DNA from: a virus
Direction: 5' to 3' (one strand)
Virus record (IMG/VR): IMGVR_UViG_3300020222_003398
Location: 1 to 22,530 of that record
DNA: 22,530 bases
The notes under the pieces are model-generated. The model saw only the letters and a program-made list of their open reading frames with translations. It was not told the DNA's origin and did no database searches. Numbering within the stretch: position 1 is the first letter of the stretch; each line of letters opens with the position of its first letter. The position numbers were made by a program, and so were the translations under genes. Positions 6,999 to 14,546 of the stretch are shown here, piece after piece.

Positions 6999-8072
6999 CT
7001 ACAAGTAGTAAGGGAGGGGCGGCGGAGTCAAAGGGTACTCCCCCTGGGGCGGCTGCTGGGTCAGGTTGAAGGCTTCCACCCAGCCCCCCGGGTCTTCGGG
7101 CGGGGCCCAGACTCCGAACCTCACTCCCAGGCCGGTTTTGACCAACTGGGTCAAAGCGGACTGGCTCACAAATCCCGGATAGGCCGGGGCCGCGCTGACG
7201 CCTTGGCCGGAGTTGGCCGTCCCCAGGGCCAGGACCTCGTTGCTCCGCTCCCTGGTGTAAATCGCCGCATAAATCTCCAGGTCCGTGCTGAACCGCTCGT
7301 CGTCGGAGTTGGGGCCCACCTTCCAGAACCGGGAGGTGAGCCGCCAGATATACATGGCCGGGCCGACGATCACCAGATAGTCGCTGTGGGCCAGGGTGTC
7401 GTCCGCGGGGCCGGACTGGTTCCAGAGAATCCGCCTCGCCTGGAGCTTGCACCAGTAAGGAGACTTCCAGGCAGGATAGTTCGGGTCCTGAACCTCCATG
7501 TCGTGGCCCCAGGAATCATAAACGGGCTGGTTGGAGCCGGTGACATAGCCGGGCTGCAGGTGGTGGTGGTAAACCGTCTGGCCGATCAGGTCCAGGTACA
7601 CGAAATGGCTCTCCCAGGTCCCGGAGGGTAGGGGGTACATGGTAAGCCGGGCAAAGAGCACGAGCCGGACGAGGTAGGGGCAGCGCCTGAGATCAAAATC
7701 CCCCGGGGCCTTGACGGGATTATCGGCCAGTCCCAGCACCGCCGCGGCCTCCCCGTCTTTAAGCATCACCTTGACCCGATCCCCGGCCCGGTAGCCCCAG
7801 GCGGCGTTTTGCAAACCCTTTGTATTCCGGGGCGCCCTCCCTTCCGGGTGCCGGCTGTCCTGGCGGCAGTGGTAGAACAACGGGACGTTCTCAAACTCCT
7901 TGTCCCCGCACTCCACCGTGCAGGTGTCCGCGGGCACCAGGGGATTGGCGCTGATCACCCCCATGTCGGTAATCACTCCTTCTGCGTAGGTGGTCCGATA
8001 AACGTCCCCTAAATCCGGGTGGTTGATCCGGTGGCTGTCGGGACGGGGGGTGAGGATTTCTAAATCAGCCAT
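6999..8072 (-). CDS. Hypothetical virion protein, 357 aa, with N-terminal SH3/OB-like segment
   Basis: The ATG overlaps the previous stop by one base (TGATG). Residues about 23-115 resemble a small beta-barrel domain: YAEGVITDMGVI, a strand pair ending in VPLFYHC (64-70), and YRAGDRVKVMLKDG (94-107). This strand-turn-strand occurs in many phage tail and baseplate proteins. The remainder has many aromatic residues (SHFVYLDLIGQTVYHHHL; KSPYWCKLQARRILW) and ends in a Pro-rich tail (PPPLPYYL). There is no signal peptide or coiled coil. I do not recognise the whole protein. It lies between the 229-aa structural protein and the glycine-rich fibre-like gene, so a tail or fibre-attachment role is possible. 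Confidence 0.7.
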   Translation of the reverse strand: MADLEILTPRPDSHRINHPDLGDVYRTTYAEGVITDMGVISANPLVPADTCTVECGDKEFENVPLFYHCRQDSRHPEGRAPRNTKGLQNAAWGYRAGDRVKVMLKDGEAAAVLGLADNPVKAPGDFDLRRCPYLVRLVLFARLTMYPLPSGTWESHFVYLDLIGQTVYHHHLQPGYVTGSNQPVYDSWGHDMEVQDPNYPAWKSPYWCKLQARRILWNQSGPADDTLAHSDYLVIVGPAMYIWRLTSRFWKVGPNSDDERFSTDLEIYAAIYTRERSNEVLALGTANSGQGVSAAPAYPGFVSQSALTQLVKTGLGVRFGVWAPPEDPGGWVEAFNLTQQPPQGEYPLTPPPLPYYL

Positions 8073-8761
8073 CAGGTCGTGCTCATGGCCAGCTTGGGGG
8101 TGTAGCCGATCTTCTGCCCCAGGGTGTCGATCTTGATGGCCTCGGACAGGGCCTCCACGAACAGCAGCCGCTTGTGGGCGTCCCCCCCGGCCCCGGTGTT
8201 GGACACGGCCTTGGTCACCCCGCCCACCTGGAGGTTTTCATCATTCTGGAAAGCCCCGGTTTTGCTCTTGAGATACATGAACCCCGCGGCGTCGCTGGTC
8301 CCCCAGGCGCCGCTCATCACCGCGATCCCGGTCACCACGCCGGCGGCCCCGGAGCTCTGGCCGGTGACGGTGTCGCCCACCTTGATCTCCTGGGACCCGG
8401 CATCGAAGGGCAGCGCCAGGACGTAGCCGAACACCCCGTACACCGTGTTCCCGTCATTCACGTCCGGCTGCAAAAAGGTCCACTCCTGGGCGGCGTTGGA
8501 ATATTGCGCCTCGGCCTTGCCCGCGGAGTTGATGGAAACGGCCCACTTGTCGGCCACCGGCGCCCCTTCCAGGATGTTGTTGGTCAGGGGCTTGGCCGCG
8601 TAGCCCCGGCCCCCTCCCGAAGGCAGCTCCTCCAGGGTCTCGAAGATGGTGTTGCCGTCCGGGATGATCTGGTTCTTATACAGGCCCAGGATCAACGCCT
8701 GTTGCATGAGGATGGACTTGAGGGCTTCCTTCTCCCCCACGTTGGGAATGTAAACGCTCAT
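8072..8761 (-). CDS. Phage structural protein, 229 aa (VYIPNVGEKEALK type)
   Basis: AAAGGAG lies 8 bases before the ATG. The N-terminus (MSVYIPNVGEKEALKSIL, then LGLYKNQIIPDGNTIFETL) resembles small phage structural proteins that I know only as conserved hypotheticals. The middle of the protein (residues about 128-185) is beta-rich with Gly/Ser turns (GDTVTGQSSGAAGVVTGI; GFMYLKSKTGAFQNDENLQV), typical of repeat modules in tail and fibre proteins. The last 20 residues are less regular. The stop overlaps the start of the 357-aa gene, implying coupled translation. Virion component is likely; which part of the particle it belongs to is not shown by the sequence. Confidence 0.75.
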   Translation of the reverse strand: MSVYIPNVGEKEALKSILMQQALILGLYKNQIIPDGNTIFETLEELPSGGGRGYAAKPLTNNILEGAPVADKWAVSINSAGKAEAQYSNAAQEWTFLQPDVNDGNTVYGVFGYVLALPFDAGSQEIKVGDTVTGQSSGAAGVVTGIAVMSGAWGTSDAAGFMYLKSKTGAFQNDENLQVGGVTKAVSNTGAGGDAHKRLLFVEALSEAIKIDTLGQKIGYTPKLAMSTT

Positions 8762-8773
8762 GGTGTGCTCCTT

Positions 8774-9115
8774 TTAGGTCACGATGGCTTTTTCAATCTC
8801 GATCTCGAAGGGATCGGTCTTTTCCGTTTCCTCGGGCGGCCCCGCCGTGAAGGTAATCTTCAACTGGGCCATGTAGATTCCCGGAGAATTGTTGGTTTGC
8901 TCCGTGGTCAGATAGAAAGAGAGTATGCCCCGGTCGGCCTGGGACCGGTTGAAATCGGCGTCCTCAATGGTGAAGACGTAGGCCGTGTCTTCCTTGTTCT
9001 TCTTCACCCCCAGGAGCAGAATGGCCTCTGGGGGAATGGGCACGGGCTTCCCCTTCTCCGTCACCTTGAGGGTGACCGGCTTGGCCTCACCTTGTATGAG
9101 CTTGATGCGCATCAT
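8774..9115 (-). CDS. Small beta-sandwich protein, BppU N-terminal-like, 113 aa
   Basis: The start codons lie inside the end of the upstream gene (29-base overlap, different frame); GAGAGG directly precedes two ATGs, so the true start may be the second one at 9112. The protein begins RIKLIQGEAKPVTLKVTEKG and continues with alternating beta strands and a T-E-Q-T-N-N-S-P-G-I-Y-M-A-Q-L segment. This pattern (Q-G-x-x-x-P-V-T-L-x-V, then a G-x-Y-x-x-x-L strand) is like the N-terminal domain of siphophage upper baseplate proteins and other Ig-like adaptor domains. In this location it could anchor a fibre or receptor-binding protein. Family match is by eye only. Confidence 0.7.
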   Translation of the reverse strand: MMRIKLIQGEAKPVTLKVTEKGKPVPIPPEAILLLGVKKNKEDTAYVFTIEDADFNRSQADRGILSFYLTTEQTNNSPGIYMAQLKITFTAGPPEETEKTDPFEIEIEKAIVT

Positions 9116-10394
9116 CCTCTCGCATCCAGACCTCTACCTCAGGGGTCCGTTCTATGGCGGTTGGTAGATACAGGAGCCGGTGGATAAGCAACTCGGCTTC
9201 GGGCGCTTCCAAACCCAAGTCAGCCACGGCCCGCCTCAAGGTTAGTTCCGCGTCCAGGTATTCCGGGCCTGCCGCATAGTCCAGCCTGGCCTTGAGGACG
9301 GCCAGGAGCGCGGCGACCTGGCCTTGAAGCAAACGCCGGACTCTCAAAAATCCCTGGGGTTCGGCCTTCACTTCTACCAGGCTCCCCAAGGCCCAATGCG
9401 CCAGCATCCGGCCCCTGGCCGCTGGTTCGGCCTCGATCTCCCCGGAGACGTTGCGCACCGGCTTCATGGTTCCACTGAGGCCAGAAAGCGCTTCCGCCAT
9501 GCCCCCGATAAGGATGGTCCGTCTGACTTCGGCATCCAGGGCGGAAAATGACGCTATGACCCCGGCCAAGGTTCTTTCCAGCCTCAAAAAACCCGAAGCA
9601 TCCGAGTAGATGGCAATCTCCCCCCGGACCTGGCGCTCCACCCCCATCTGGGCGTGAACAGTGGCTTGAGCAGCAGTTAAACCCGCCACTCTCCAAACCG
9701 CGGTTAAGGCTCCATCGGCGTGCGAACTTCCATCAACCTCCCCTGTCAGGCCCATGTAAGGAAGCATCACGCCAGTGATAGCGGTCTGTGCCGCCACGTC
9801 CCCTTCAACCCTTCTTCTGCGTCCCATGAGTGGGGTTGCCAGGGTCAAAGTCGCCTCTACTCTCCCGGCCACGCTCCTTTGTGGTCGGAGGCTGGCCGCC
9901 GCTGCCGCCGCTACTTCACAGAGGGCCGCAAGGCTGTAGAGCATTCCGAGGTCGGCGATGACGCCGGCGCCCGCGTCAATCTCCCCGACAATATTGATGA
10001 AGCGGACCCGCTCCAGCGCTCCGGCAATCCCGGCGTCTCCGGCAATGGCCCCGATAGCGGCTATTACTGGCGACAGGTTTGCAGTAACTATTACCCTCCC
10101 ATCAGCACTACCGAATAGCGAGGCTTTGGCGCTTATTCGCCCTGAACACCCGGAAGCCACCGCAAACTGACCGCTTGAAGTCCAAATAACGGCTAAAGCG
10201 CCGCCTACTAAACAAAAAGCATTAACCGCCGCTTCCAAATCCCGGTAGACCACGGATGGCTCCACGGGCAGGGGCAGGTTGAAATCCGGGCAAGGAAGGG
10301 AAGCAAACCGTCCGCCGCCAAAGGCTGCGTCCGGTCCGCTTTGGAAAAAATCTCTTCCGCTCCAGGAAGACGGTTGATAGTTGCGCAGCGCCAT
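9087..10394 (-). CDS. Beta-repeat tail-fibre-like protein, 435 aa
   Basis: The chosen ATG at 10394 overlaps the preceding stop by one base (TGATG) and has GGAGGG just upstream; a longer frame reaching 10475 would lie inside the previous gene and lacks support. The N-terminus is aromatic/Gly-rich (NYQPSSWSGRDFF...FGGGRF). From about residue 84 the chain is a series of roughly 20-residue beta units of the form R-x-L-x-G-x-[IV]-x-A-x-x-x-A-x-G-x-L (for example RQVRGEIAIYSDASGFL at 255; RTLAGVIASF at 274; RLLQGQVAALL at 354). The composition is Ala/Gly/Val-rich with few Lys. This looks like a beta-helix or solenoid shaft. It follows the tandem 270-aa pair and overlaps the BppU-like gene. Fibre role is inferred. 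Confidence 0.7.
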   Translation of the reverse strand: MALRNYQPSSWSGRDFFQSGPDAAFGGGRFASLPCPDFNLPLPVEPSVVYRDLEAAVNAFCLVGGALAVIWTSSGQFAVASGCSGRISAKASLFGSADGRVIVTANLSPVIAAIGAIAGDAGIAGALERVRFINIVGEIDAGAGVIADLGMLYSLAALCEVAAAAAASLRPQRSVAGRVEATLTLATPLMGRRRRVEGDVAAQTAITGVMLPYMGLTGEVDGSSHADGALTAVWRVAGLTAAQATVHAQMGVERQVRGEIAIYSDASGFLRLERTLAGVIASFSALDAEVRRTILIGGMAEALSGLSGTMKPVRNVSGEIEAEPAARGRMLAHWALGSLVEVKAEPQGFLRVRRLLQGQVAALLAVLKARLDYAAGPEYLDAELTLRRAVADLGLEAPEAELLIHRLLYLPTAIERTPEVEVWMREDDAHQAHTR

Positions 10395-11206
10395 CAGCCC
10401 TCCACCAGGACAATCCGGGGCATAAAAATCGGCGGAGAAGCGATGGCCGCGGCTAAGACCAGGAATGCCAAGCAACTGTCCGGGGCGATTTCCGGGAGCG
10501 CCGCCACGTGGAGCAGGAACTCCCTTTCCAAAAGCTGGCTGTTCGCGTACCCGATGGGAAAGAATTGCTTTGCGTTCGCCAATACCAAATTCGCCACTCC
10601 GCCTCCCATGCCTCCTGGGAGAACGCAGGATTGCACGCTTTTGATCCCCAGGTCGCCAGCCTGGGGATAACCGAATACGAACCTTCCCGCCCCGATGCTG
10701 CCGGGAACGGCGATGGCGCAGGTCTGGCCTACCACATCGTTTTCGTTGGTGTATGAAATGCTTAGCGTCTGACCCGTTGCTCCCGCCGTGGTAGTGATTT
10801 CCAACAGGAGCAGGTTGCCGACACCATCTCCATGGCGGCTGGGAGCGGTGACGCCGGTAAAGGTTTGGGTGTTGGTGATATTGAGGTTTATCCCGCCCGC
10901 GTGCCAGAGGCGGTCATACATGAAAACGGAGGCCCCCATGATCCCGCCCAACAACCAGGAAAACAGAAAGAGCCGGTTCGGGGCTGACGGATTATTAATG
11001 GGCAAAGCCCCGGGGGTATTCTTATCGCAGACCGCCCCCTCCAATGCCGGAGTGGGATCACTTCCGGCGGGGTAGCTTCCTGCCGTCTTCCAGAGGGTAT
11101 ACCAGGCTCCGGGGCTGGTATTGACGCCGGCCTTGTAAAAGTCGATTACTTGCGCGTAACCGCCTTTGAGGGCGTCGATAACGGCTTGATAGCTGGAAAA
11201 GGGCAT
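10394..11206 (-). CDS. Phage structural protein, YDRLWH family, copy 2 (270 aa)
   Basis: The ATG comes 3 bases after the stop of its paralogue, with only a weak GGCGGA site, so reinitiation is likely. The 270 residues match the upstream gene along their whole length. Shared motifs are DPTPAL.GAV (residues about 50-59), GALPI.NP, MYDRLWHAGGI (96-106), QTFTGVTAPSRHGDGVGN (114-131), LLLEIT and AGDLGIKSVQS with LP after it. The motif set (YDRLWH, a predicted beta core, A-G-D-x-G-x-K-S-V-Q-S) is familiar from many phage genomes as a conserved virion protein without a firm function. The C-terminus is hydrophobic and beta-rich (FLVLAAAIASPPIF). Where it sits in the particle is unknown. Confidence 0.8.
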   Translation of the reverse strand: MPFSSYQAVIDALKGGYAQVIDFYKAGVNTSPGAWYTLWKTAGSYPAGSDPTPALEGAVCDKNTPGALPINNPSAPNRLFLFSWLLGGIMGASVFMYDRLWHAGGINLNITNTQTFTGVTAPSRHGDGVGNLLLLEITTTAGATGQTLSISYTNENDVVGQTCAIAVPGSIGAGRFVFGYPQAGDLGIKSVQSCVLPGGMGGGVANLVLANAKQFFPIGYANSQLLEREFLLHVAALPEIAPDSCLAFLVLAAAIASPPIFMPRIVLVEG

Positions 11207-11209
11207 TAG

Positions 11210-12022
11210 TTAGTTTTCCGCCAGGATGATTTTGCCCCAAAACTCGGGGGTGGCGCTGGCCGAGGCCAACCACATCAGGCTGAGACAGGCGTTGTCAGCA
11301 ACCCGGGGCAGATTCGCCGATTGCAGCACCAGGTCTTTTTCCGTGTACACGTAAACCAGAAAAGGAACCGCGATTAATTCCATGGCGTTGAACATCACCA
11401 GGTTGGCTGTTCCCGCACTCATGGCCGTGGGAAGCTGGACGCTCTGAACGCTCTTGACTCCCCGGTCACCCGCCGCCAAACCCACCATAAGCACCCGGTT
11501 GATAACCGCCGAAGCGGGGATATTGACCACAACCGATTTGGCTTCATCATTGGTATTGATGTAATTGATGGTCATGTCTCGGGCGGTTGACCCTGCGGCC
11601 ACCGTGATTTCCAAGAGCAATTGATTCCCGATGCCGTCTGCATGACGGGAAGGGGCCGTTAAGCCGGTGAATGTCTGCAAGGCATTGGAATTGAGTGCGA
11701 TTCCCCCCACATGCCACAGCCGGTCGTAAAGAAGTAGGACCGCTTGGCTGGTGCCCACCGCCCCCATGCTAAGCAAGTGCAAGGTAGCTGGACTGATGGG
11801 ATTGGCGATGGGTAAGGCCCCGGCAGTATCTTTGGTGGGCACGGCCCCTTGCAGGGCAGGAGTGGGGTCGGCCCCCGCCGTGGGGAACCCGACTCCATTC
11901 CACAGCCGCATCATGATCCCGGCAGCCCCGGAACCGGAAGGGGACTTCTTGTAGAACCAGTAAGCCTGGCCTTTCCCGTTACTCAGGGCATTGATGATGT
12001 CATTATAGGTGGCAAAACCCAT
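11210..12022 (-). CDS. Phage structural protein, YDRLWH family, copy 1 (270 aa)
   Basis: AAGAGGG precedes the ATG by a few bases; the start is 9 bases after the stop of the 134-aa gene. It has exactly the same length as the next gene and the same order of motifs: DPTPALQGAV, GALPIANP, LYDRLWHVGGI (98-108), QTFTGLTAPSRHADGIGN, LLLEIT, AAGDRGVKSVQSVQLP. Differences lie mainly in the first 45 residues and the last 60. The pair is a tandem duplication that has diverged well beyond recent copy errors, so both copies are likely in use, perhaps as alternating or receptor-specific subunits. A hand count of 11341-11400 gives 47 % GC against 75 % for 12541-12600 in the next gene, so this pair may have come from elsewhere. 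Confidence 0.8.
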   Translation of the reverse strand: MGFATYNDIINALSNGKGQAYWFYKKSPSGSGAAGIMMRLWNGVGFPTAGADPTPALQGAVPTKDTAGALPIANPISPATLHLLSMGAVGTSQAVLLLYDRLWHVGGIALNSNALQTFTGLTAPSRHADGIGNQLLLEITVAAGSTARDMTINYINTNDEAKSVVVNIPASAVINRVLMVGLAAGDRGVKSVQSVQLPTAMSAGTANLVMFNAMELIAVPFLVYVYTEKDLVLQSANLPRVADNACLSLMWLASASATPEFWGKIILAEN

Positions 12023-12031
12023 GATGCCCTC

Positions 12032-12436
12032 TTAATCCAGGCTCACGTCCAGGTCCCCCGCCTTGAACCTGGCCGTGTCCCCCACGCCGATGACCTTGTG
12101 GACGTTCAGCGCTCCATGCCCCAGAAGGTTCCCGCCCACCGCCTGGTCGAACAGGGCAAAGTGGGTGATGTCCCCCCAATCTCCGGTGGCTTCGGGAAAC
12201 TCGATGGCGTTGGCGTTGGAGACCGCGCCCCCCGCAGCCACGGTCCAATCCGCGGCCACGGTGCTCACCCGGGCGTAGGAGCCGCCTGCGGGTTCCGCCA
12301 GGCCCGCCCCGGAATCGGTGGGGTCCGCGGTGCTTAAGGCCACGTAGATATTGGTGGGCGGGACATAATTCCTGGCCCCCATGCCGAAGATGTGGTCCAG
12401 GATTTTGTTTTCCAGGTAATCGCCGAAGCTTCCCAT
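12032..12436 (-). CDS. Small phage tail-fibre-like protein, 134 aa
   Basis: AAGGAG lies 7 bases before the ATG, 15 bases downstream of the nozzle gene's stop. The whole protein follows a very common phage family: a helical start (GSFGDYLENKILDHIFG), then a beta segment (PTNIYVALSTADPTDSGAG), then YARV and ADWTVAAGG, then NANAIEFPEATGDWGDITHF and a C-terminal beta end. Family members are usually labelled tail fibre or structural protein and sit beside tail genes, as here. The length is normal for the family and no part is missing. It is probably a small virion subunit that works with the following 270-aa pair; its exact position in the particle is not known. Confidence 0.8.
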   Translation of the reverse strand: MGSFGDYLENKILDHIFGMGARNYVPPTNIYVALSTADPTDSGAGLAEPAGGSYARVSTVAADWTVAAGGAVSNANAIEFPEATGDWGDITHFALFDQAVGGNLLGHGALNVHKVIGVGDTARFKAGDLDVSLD

Positions 12437-12451
12437 GGTTCCACTCCTTGC

Positions 12452-13708
12452 TTACGATTTGAACAGCCTGCCGGAGTTGCGCCGAATTTCCCCCATCTCC
12501 TGATCGCTTTCGGCGATGGCCGGAGCCCCTGACAGGGAGACGATGATCTGGGGGATGCCCTCCCGCACCCAGGCGGTGGCCGCGCCCTTCTCCCGGGGGA
12601 GCAGCTTCACCCGGGACTCGCTCAGGCGCACCAGGTGGCCGTTGTTGGTGCCCACCACGAACCCGTTATGGCCCATCCACACCGGCGAGGGCATCTGGGA
12701 CAGCTTCCGGGAAATCTCGTAGCCGCCCCCTTCCACCTGAGCCAGGGTGAGGGTGCCGGGGACGGCCCCGTCTCCCACCCGCCGCAGCCGCATCTTGGCC
12801 GGCTCCGTGCCTTCCATGAACCAGGTGCTTTTCGAGGAATTGACGAACAGGCCGTCGGTGACCGCTGCCACCATGACGATCTCCTCCAGGAAGGGGAGGA
12901 AGTTCGAGGCCCGGAACCACTCATATTGGAAGGGGTCGCTGTAATAGACCTTCTTCCCGCAGGCCCCCCAGATGCGCCCGAAGGCGTGAATAAAGTGAAC
13001 CATCCCCGGGGGCGGGCAGACCCCCAGGGTGGACAGCTTCTTAATCGTGGGCGGCCCTGTGATCCGGTTTCCCGAAACCTGGGCCAGAAACAGGTCGCCG
13101 CCATTGGCGTGGGTGATCCAGCACAGGGCGTTGTCCGGGAGGTTTTTAAGCTCAATCCCCATGGTCCCCGCTTCCCAGGCAACCCTGGCGAGGGAGCCGC
13201 TACCTCCCAAGCGGTTCCCCTCAAAAGTCGTGTAACAAAGGCTATATGTTCCAGGGGGCAAATCCCCCTCGGGAACCAGGCTGATCTCCGGCATGGGAGG
13301 CAACGGCAAGCCCCAGGGCCGCACCGCGTCCTTATTCAGGTCGTAAACGCCTTTCCAGAAATGGGAGCCTATATAAACCAGGTTGTCGATCTCCGCGTAG
13401 TTCAACTTGGCCCAGGGGCCGGGGACCTCGCAAATCGGAGTCGCCTGGGAGCCTTCCACCCGGCACAGGGTGGCGGGATAGCGGTCGGCCACGCACAGCA
13501 TCACCGACCCGGCCCACAGGGAATGGCAGTTCGCCAAGTAAGCAAGCCGGGCGAAGCCCTTCCGCTTCCGCACCACTCCCCCGTCCAAGGCGTCGGCGTT
13601 GAGGACGATCCGGGGAGTGATGAAGCGGTTGTCGTCCAGGAGCTTCCCCGGCGTCTGGGGGAGGTTGTTCATCCCCTTTATCCCCAGCGCTTTTATGGTC
13701 GCAGGCAT
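12452..13708 (-). CDS. Tail nozzle-like protein (podovirus tubular protein B-type), 418 aa
   Basis: AAGGAG lies 5 bases before the ATG. The protein starts with an extended arm (GIKGMNNLPQTPGKLLDDNRF) and a strand with NADALDGGVVRKRKGF, the usual opening of phage nozzle or tail-stabilising proteins in which a strand is followed by Arg/Lys-rich turns. It continues with repeated short beta blades: CVADRYPATLCRVEG, NLVYIGSHFWKGVYDL, PPGTYSLCYTTFEGNR, HAFGRIWGACGKKVYYSDP, GHNGFVVGTNNGHLVRL. This is a beta-propeller-like pattern as in T7 gp12 and P22 gp10 relatives. It directly follows the adaptor-like gene, the normal podovirus order. The assignment rests on fold pattern and order, not on a search. 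Confidence 0.75.
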   Translation of the reverse strand: MPATIKALGIKGMNNLPQTPGKLLDDNRFITPRIVLNADALDGGVVRKRKGFARLAYLANCHSLWAGSVMLCVADRYPATLCRVEGSQATPICEVPGPWAKLNYAEIDNLVYIGSHFWKGVYDLNKDAVRPWGLPLPPMPEISLVPEGDLPPGTYSLCYTTFEGNRLGGSGSLARVAWEAGTMGIELKNLPDNALCWITHANGGDLFLAQVSGNRITGPPTIKKLSTLGVCPPPGMVHFIHAFGRIWGACGKKVYYSDPFQYEWFRASNFLPFLEEIVMVAAVTDGLFVNSSKSTWFMEGTEPAKMRLRRVGDGAVPGTLTLAQVEGGGYEISRKLSQMPSPVWMGHNGFVVGTNNGHLVRLSESRVKLLPREKGAATAWVREGIPQIIVSLSGAPAIAESDQEMGEIRRNSGRLFKS

Positions 13709-13717
13709 GGCGGCTCC

Positions 13718-14383
13718 TTACGGCAGCGGGTCCCGGCCCCCGTGACGCCGGGGTTTCCTGGCCTTGGCGAAAAAGTTGAGCATCCCGATTTCCCCCCGGG
13801 GGCTGCCGAACAAGCCGTTTTTGTATTCCTGCTCCCACCATTGCAAGCTCTGGTGCGGGGGATTGATCATGAGGTCCTGGAGCAGCTTGAAGTTCTTGAT
13901 GACCACCTTGGGGATCAGCACCCGGGCCCTAAACGCCTTGGGGATGCATACCGGTTCATGCCCCTCCTGTGACATGGGCGCGGGTTTTTCGAAAAACCAG
14001 AGGCGGATAGTTTCCGCCGCCTTGGGGAAAATCCCGATTTTTCGCCCGTCCTCGGTGGCGGCAATATGGGTGACGTGATCCCCCGCCTCATCGTGGTCAA
14101 CGTCCAGCCGGTCCATCTCCTCGAACCTGGTTAAAACGGTGAGGGGCTGCCAGGCGCTGTCCCGGGCCTGGAAAAGGTTCTTGTGATAATTGGCCGGGGG
14201 GTCGTAGAGCCAGGCCCCGGCGTTGACCGGCAAGGGAACCGGCTCCACCAGGCGCAACCCCGGCAGGTCGAAATCCGTGGCCAGTTCCTCCACCGCGTCG
14301 TTGAGCCACTTCTGGAGGTAAGGCTCCAAGGAAGGGTCGGAGATGATGATTTTTAACTCATTCTCCAGTTCACCCAGGTTCAT
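13718..14383 (-). CDS. Adaptor / head-to-tail connector protein, 221 aa
   Basis: The ATG is preceded by GGGAGG two bases away and overlaps the end of the 58-aa zinc-ribbon ORF by 14 bases. The N-terminus is helical (NLGELENELKIIISD...LQKWLNDAVEELATDFDLP), then beta segments (VEPVPLPVNAGAWLYDPPAN) and a long C-terminal region with KAFRARVLIPKVVIKNFKL and WWEQEYKNGLFG. This helix, beta insertion, helix layout with a 200-230 residue length fits the adaptor ring of short-tailed phages (T7 gp11 / P22 gp4 role), which docks between portal and nozzle. The gene order (adaptor then nozzle) supports it. Other head-tail connector families are possible. Confidence 0.7.
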   Translation of the reverse strand: MNLGELENELKIIISDPSLEPYLQKWLNDAVEELATDFDLPGLRLVEPVPLPVNAGAWLYDPPANYHKNLFQARDSAWQPLTVLTRFEEMDRLDVDHDEAGDHVTHIAATEDGRKIGIFPKAAETIRLWFFEKPAPMSQEGHEPVCIPKAFRARVLIPKVVIKNFKLLQDLMINPPHQSLQWWEQEYKNGLFGSPRGEIGMLNFFAKARKPRRHGGRDPLP

Positions 14384-14546
14384 TGCCTCCCACCCCTTTC
14401 TGCCTTTTTGCCGTCTCTTCCAGGTGGCACCCGCATTGCGGGCAGTATTCCGTTGCCGGTTTATCCGGGGCGAAGGGAAAGACCAGATCGGCCCGGTAAA
14501 CGAGTTCGCACTTCGGATTCGGGCAGCGGATCAGGTAGTCCGTCAA
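14370..14546 (-). CDS. Small zinc-ribbon protein, 58 aa (TTG start)
   Basis: This short frame starts at a TTG directly after the TAA of the 193-aa gene, in the same frame, and ends inside the start of the 221-aa gene. It contains CPNPKC (Cys8 and Cys13) and CPQCGC (Cys35, Cys38, Cys40), 21 residues apart: a normal zinc-ribbon knuckle pair. The rest is mixed (VYRADLVFPFAPDKP) and the tail is basic (HLEETAKRQKG). AAGGAG lies about 11 bases before the TTG, inside the upstream gene. Without this gene the neck cluster would have a 163-base hole, unlike the tight packing elsewhere. It may bind zinc and fold as a virion or assembly factor; function unknown. The start codon is the weakest point. Confidence 0.6.
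   Translation of the reverse strand: MTDYLIRCPNPKCELVYRADLVFPFAPDKPATEYCPQCGCHLEETAKRQKGVGGNEPG

Noticed and set aside
10395-10475. Extended start for the 435-aa beta-repeat protein at 10475
   Set aside because: The extra 27 residues lie inside the previous gene and have no ribosome site; the ATG at 10394 has GGAGGG and a TGATG overlap.
12635-13972. Plus-strand frame of 445 codons opposite the nozzle and adaptor genes
   Set aside because: Antisense shadow of well-supported genes; no ribosome site, no domain, and it spans gene boundaries.
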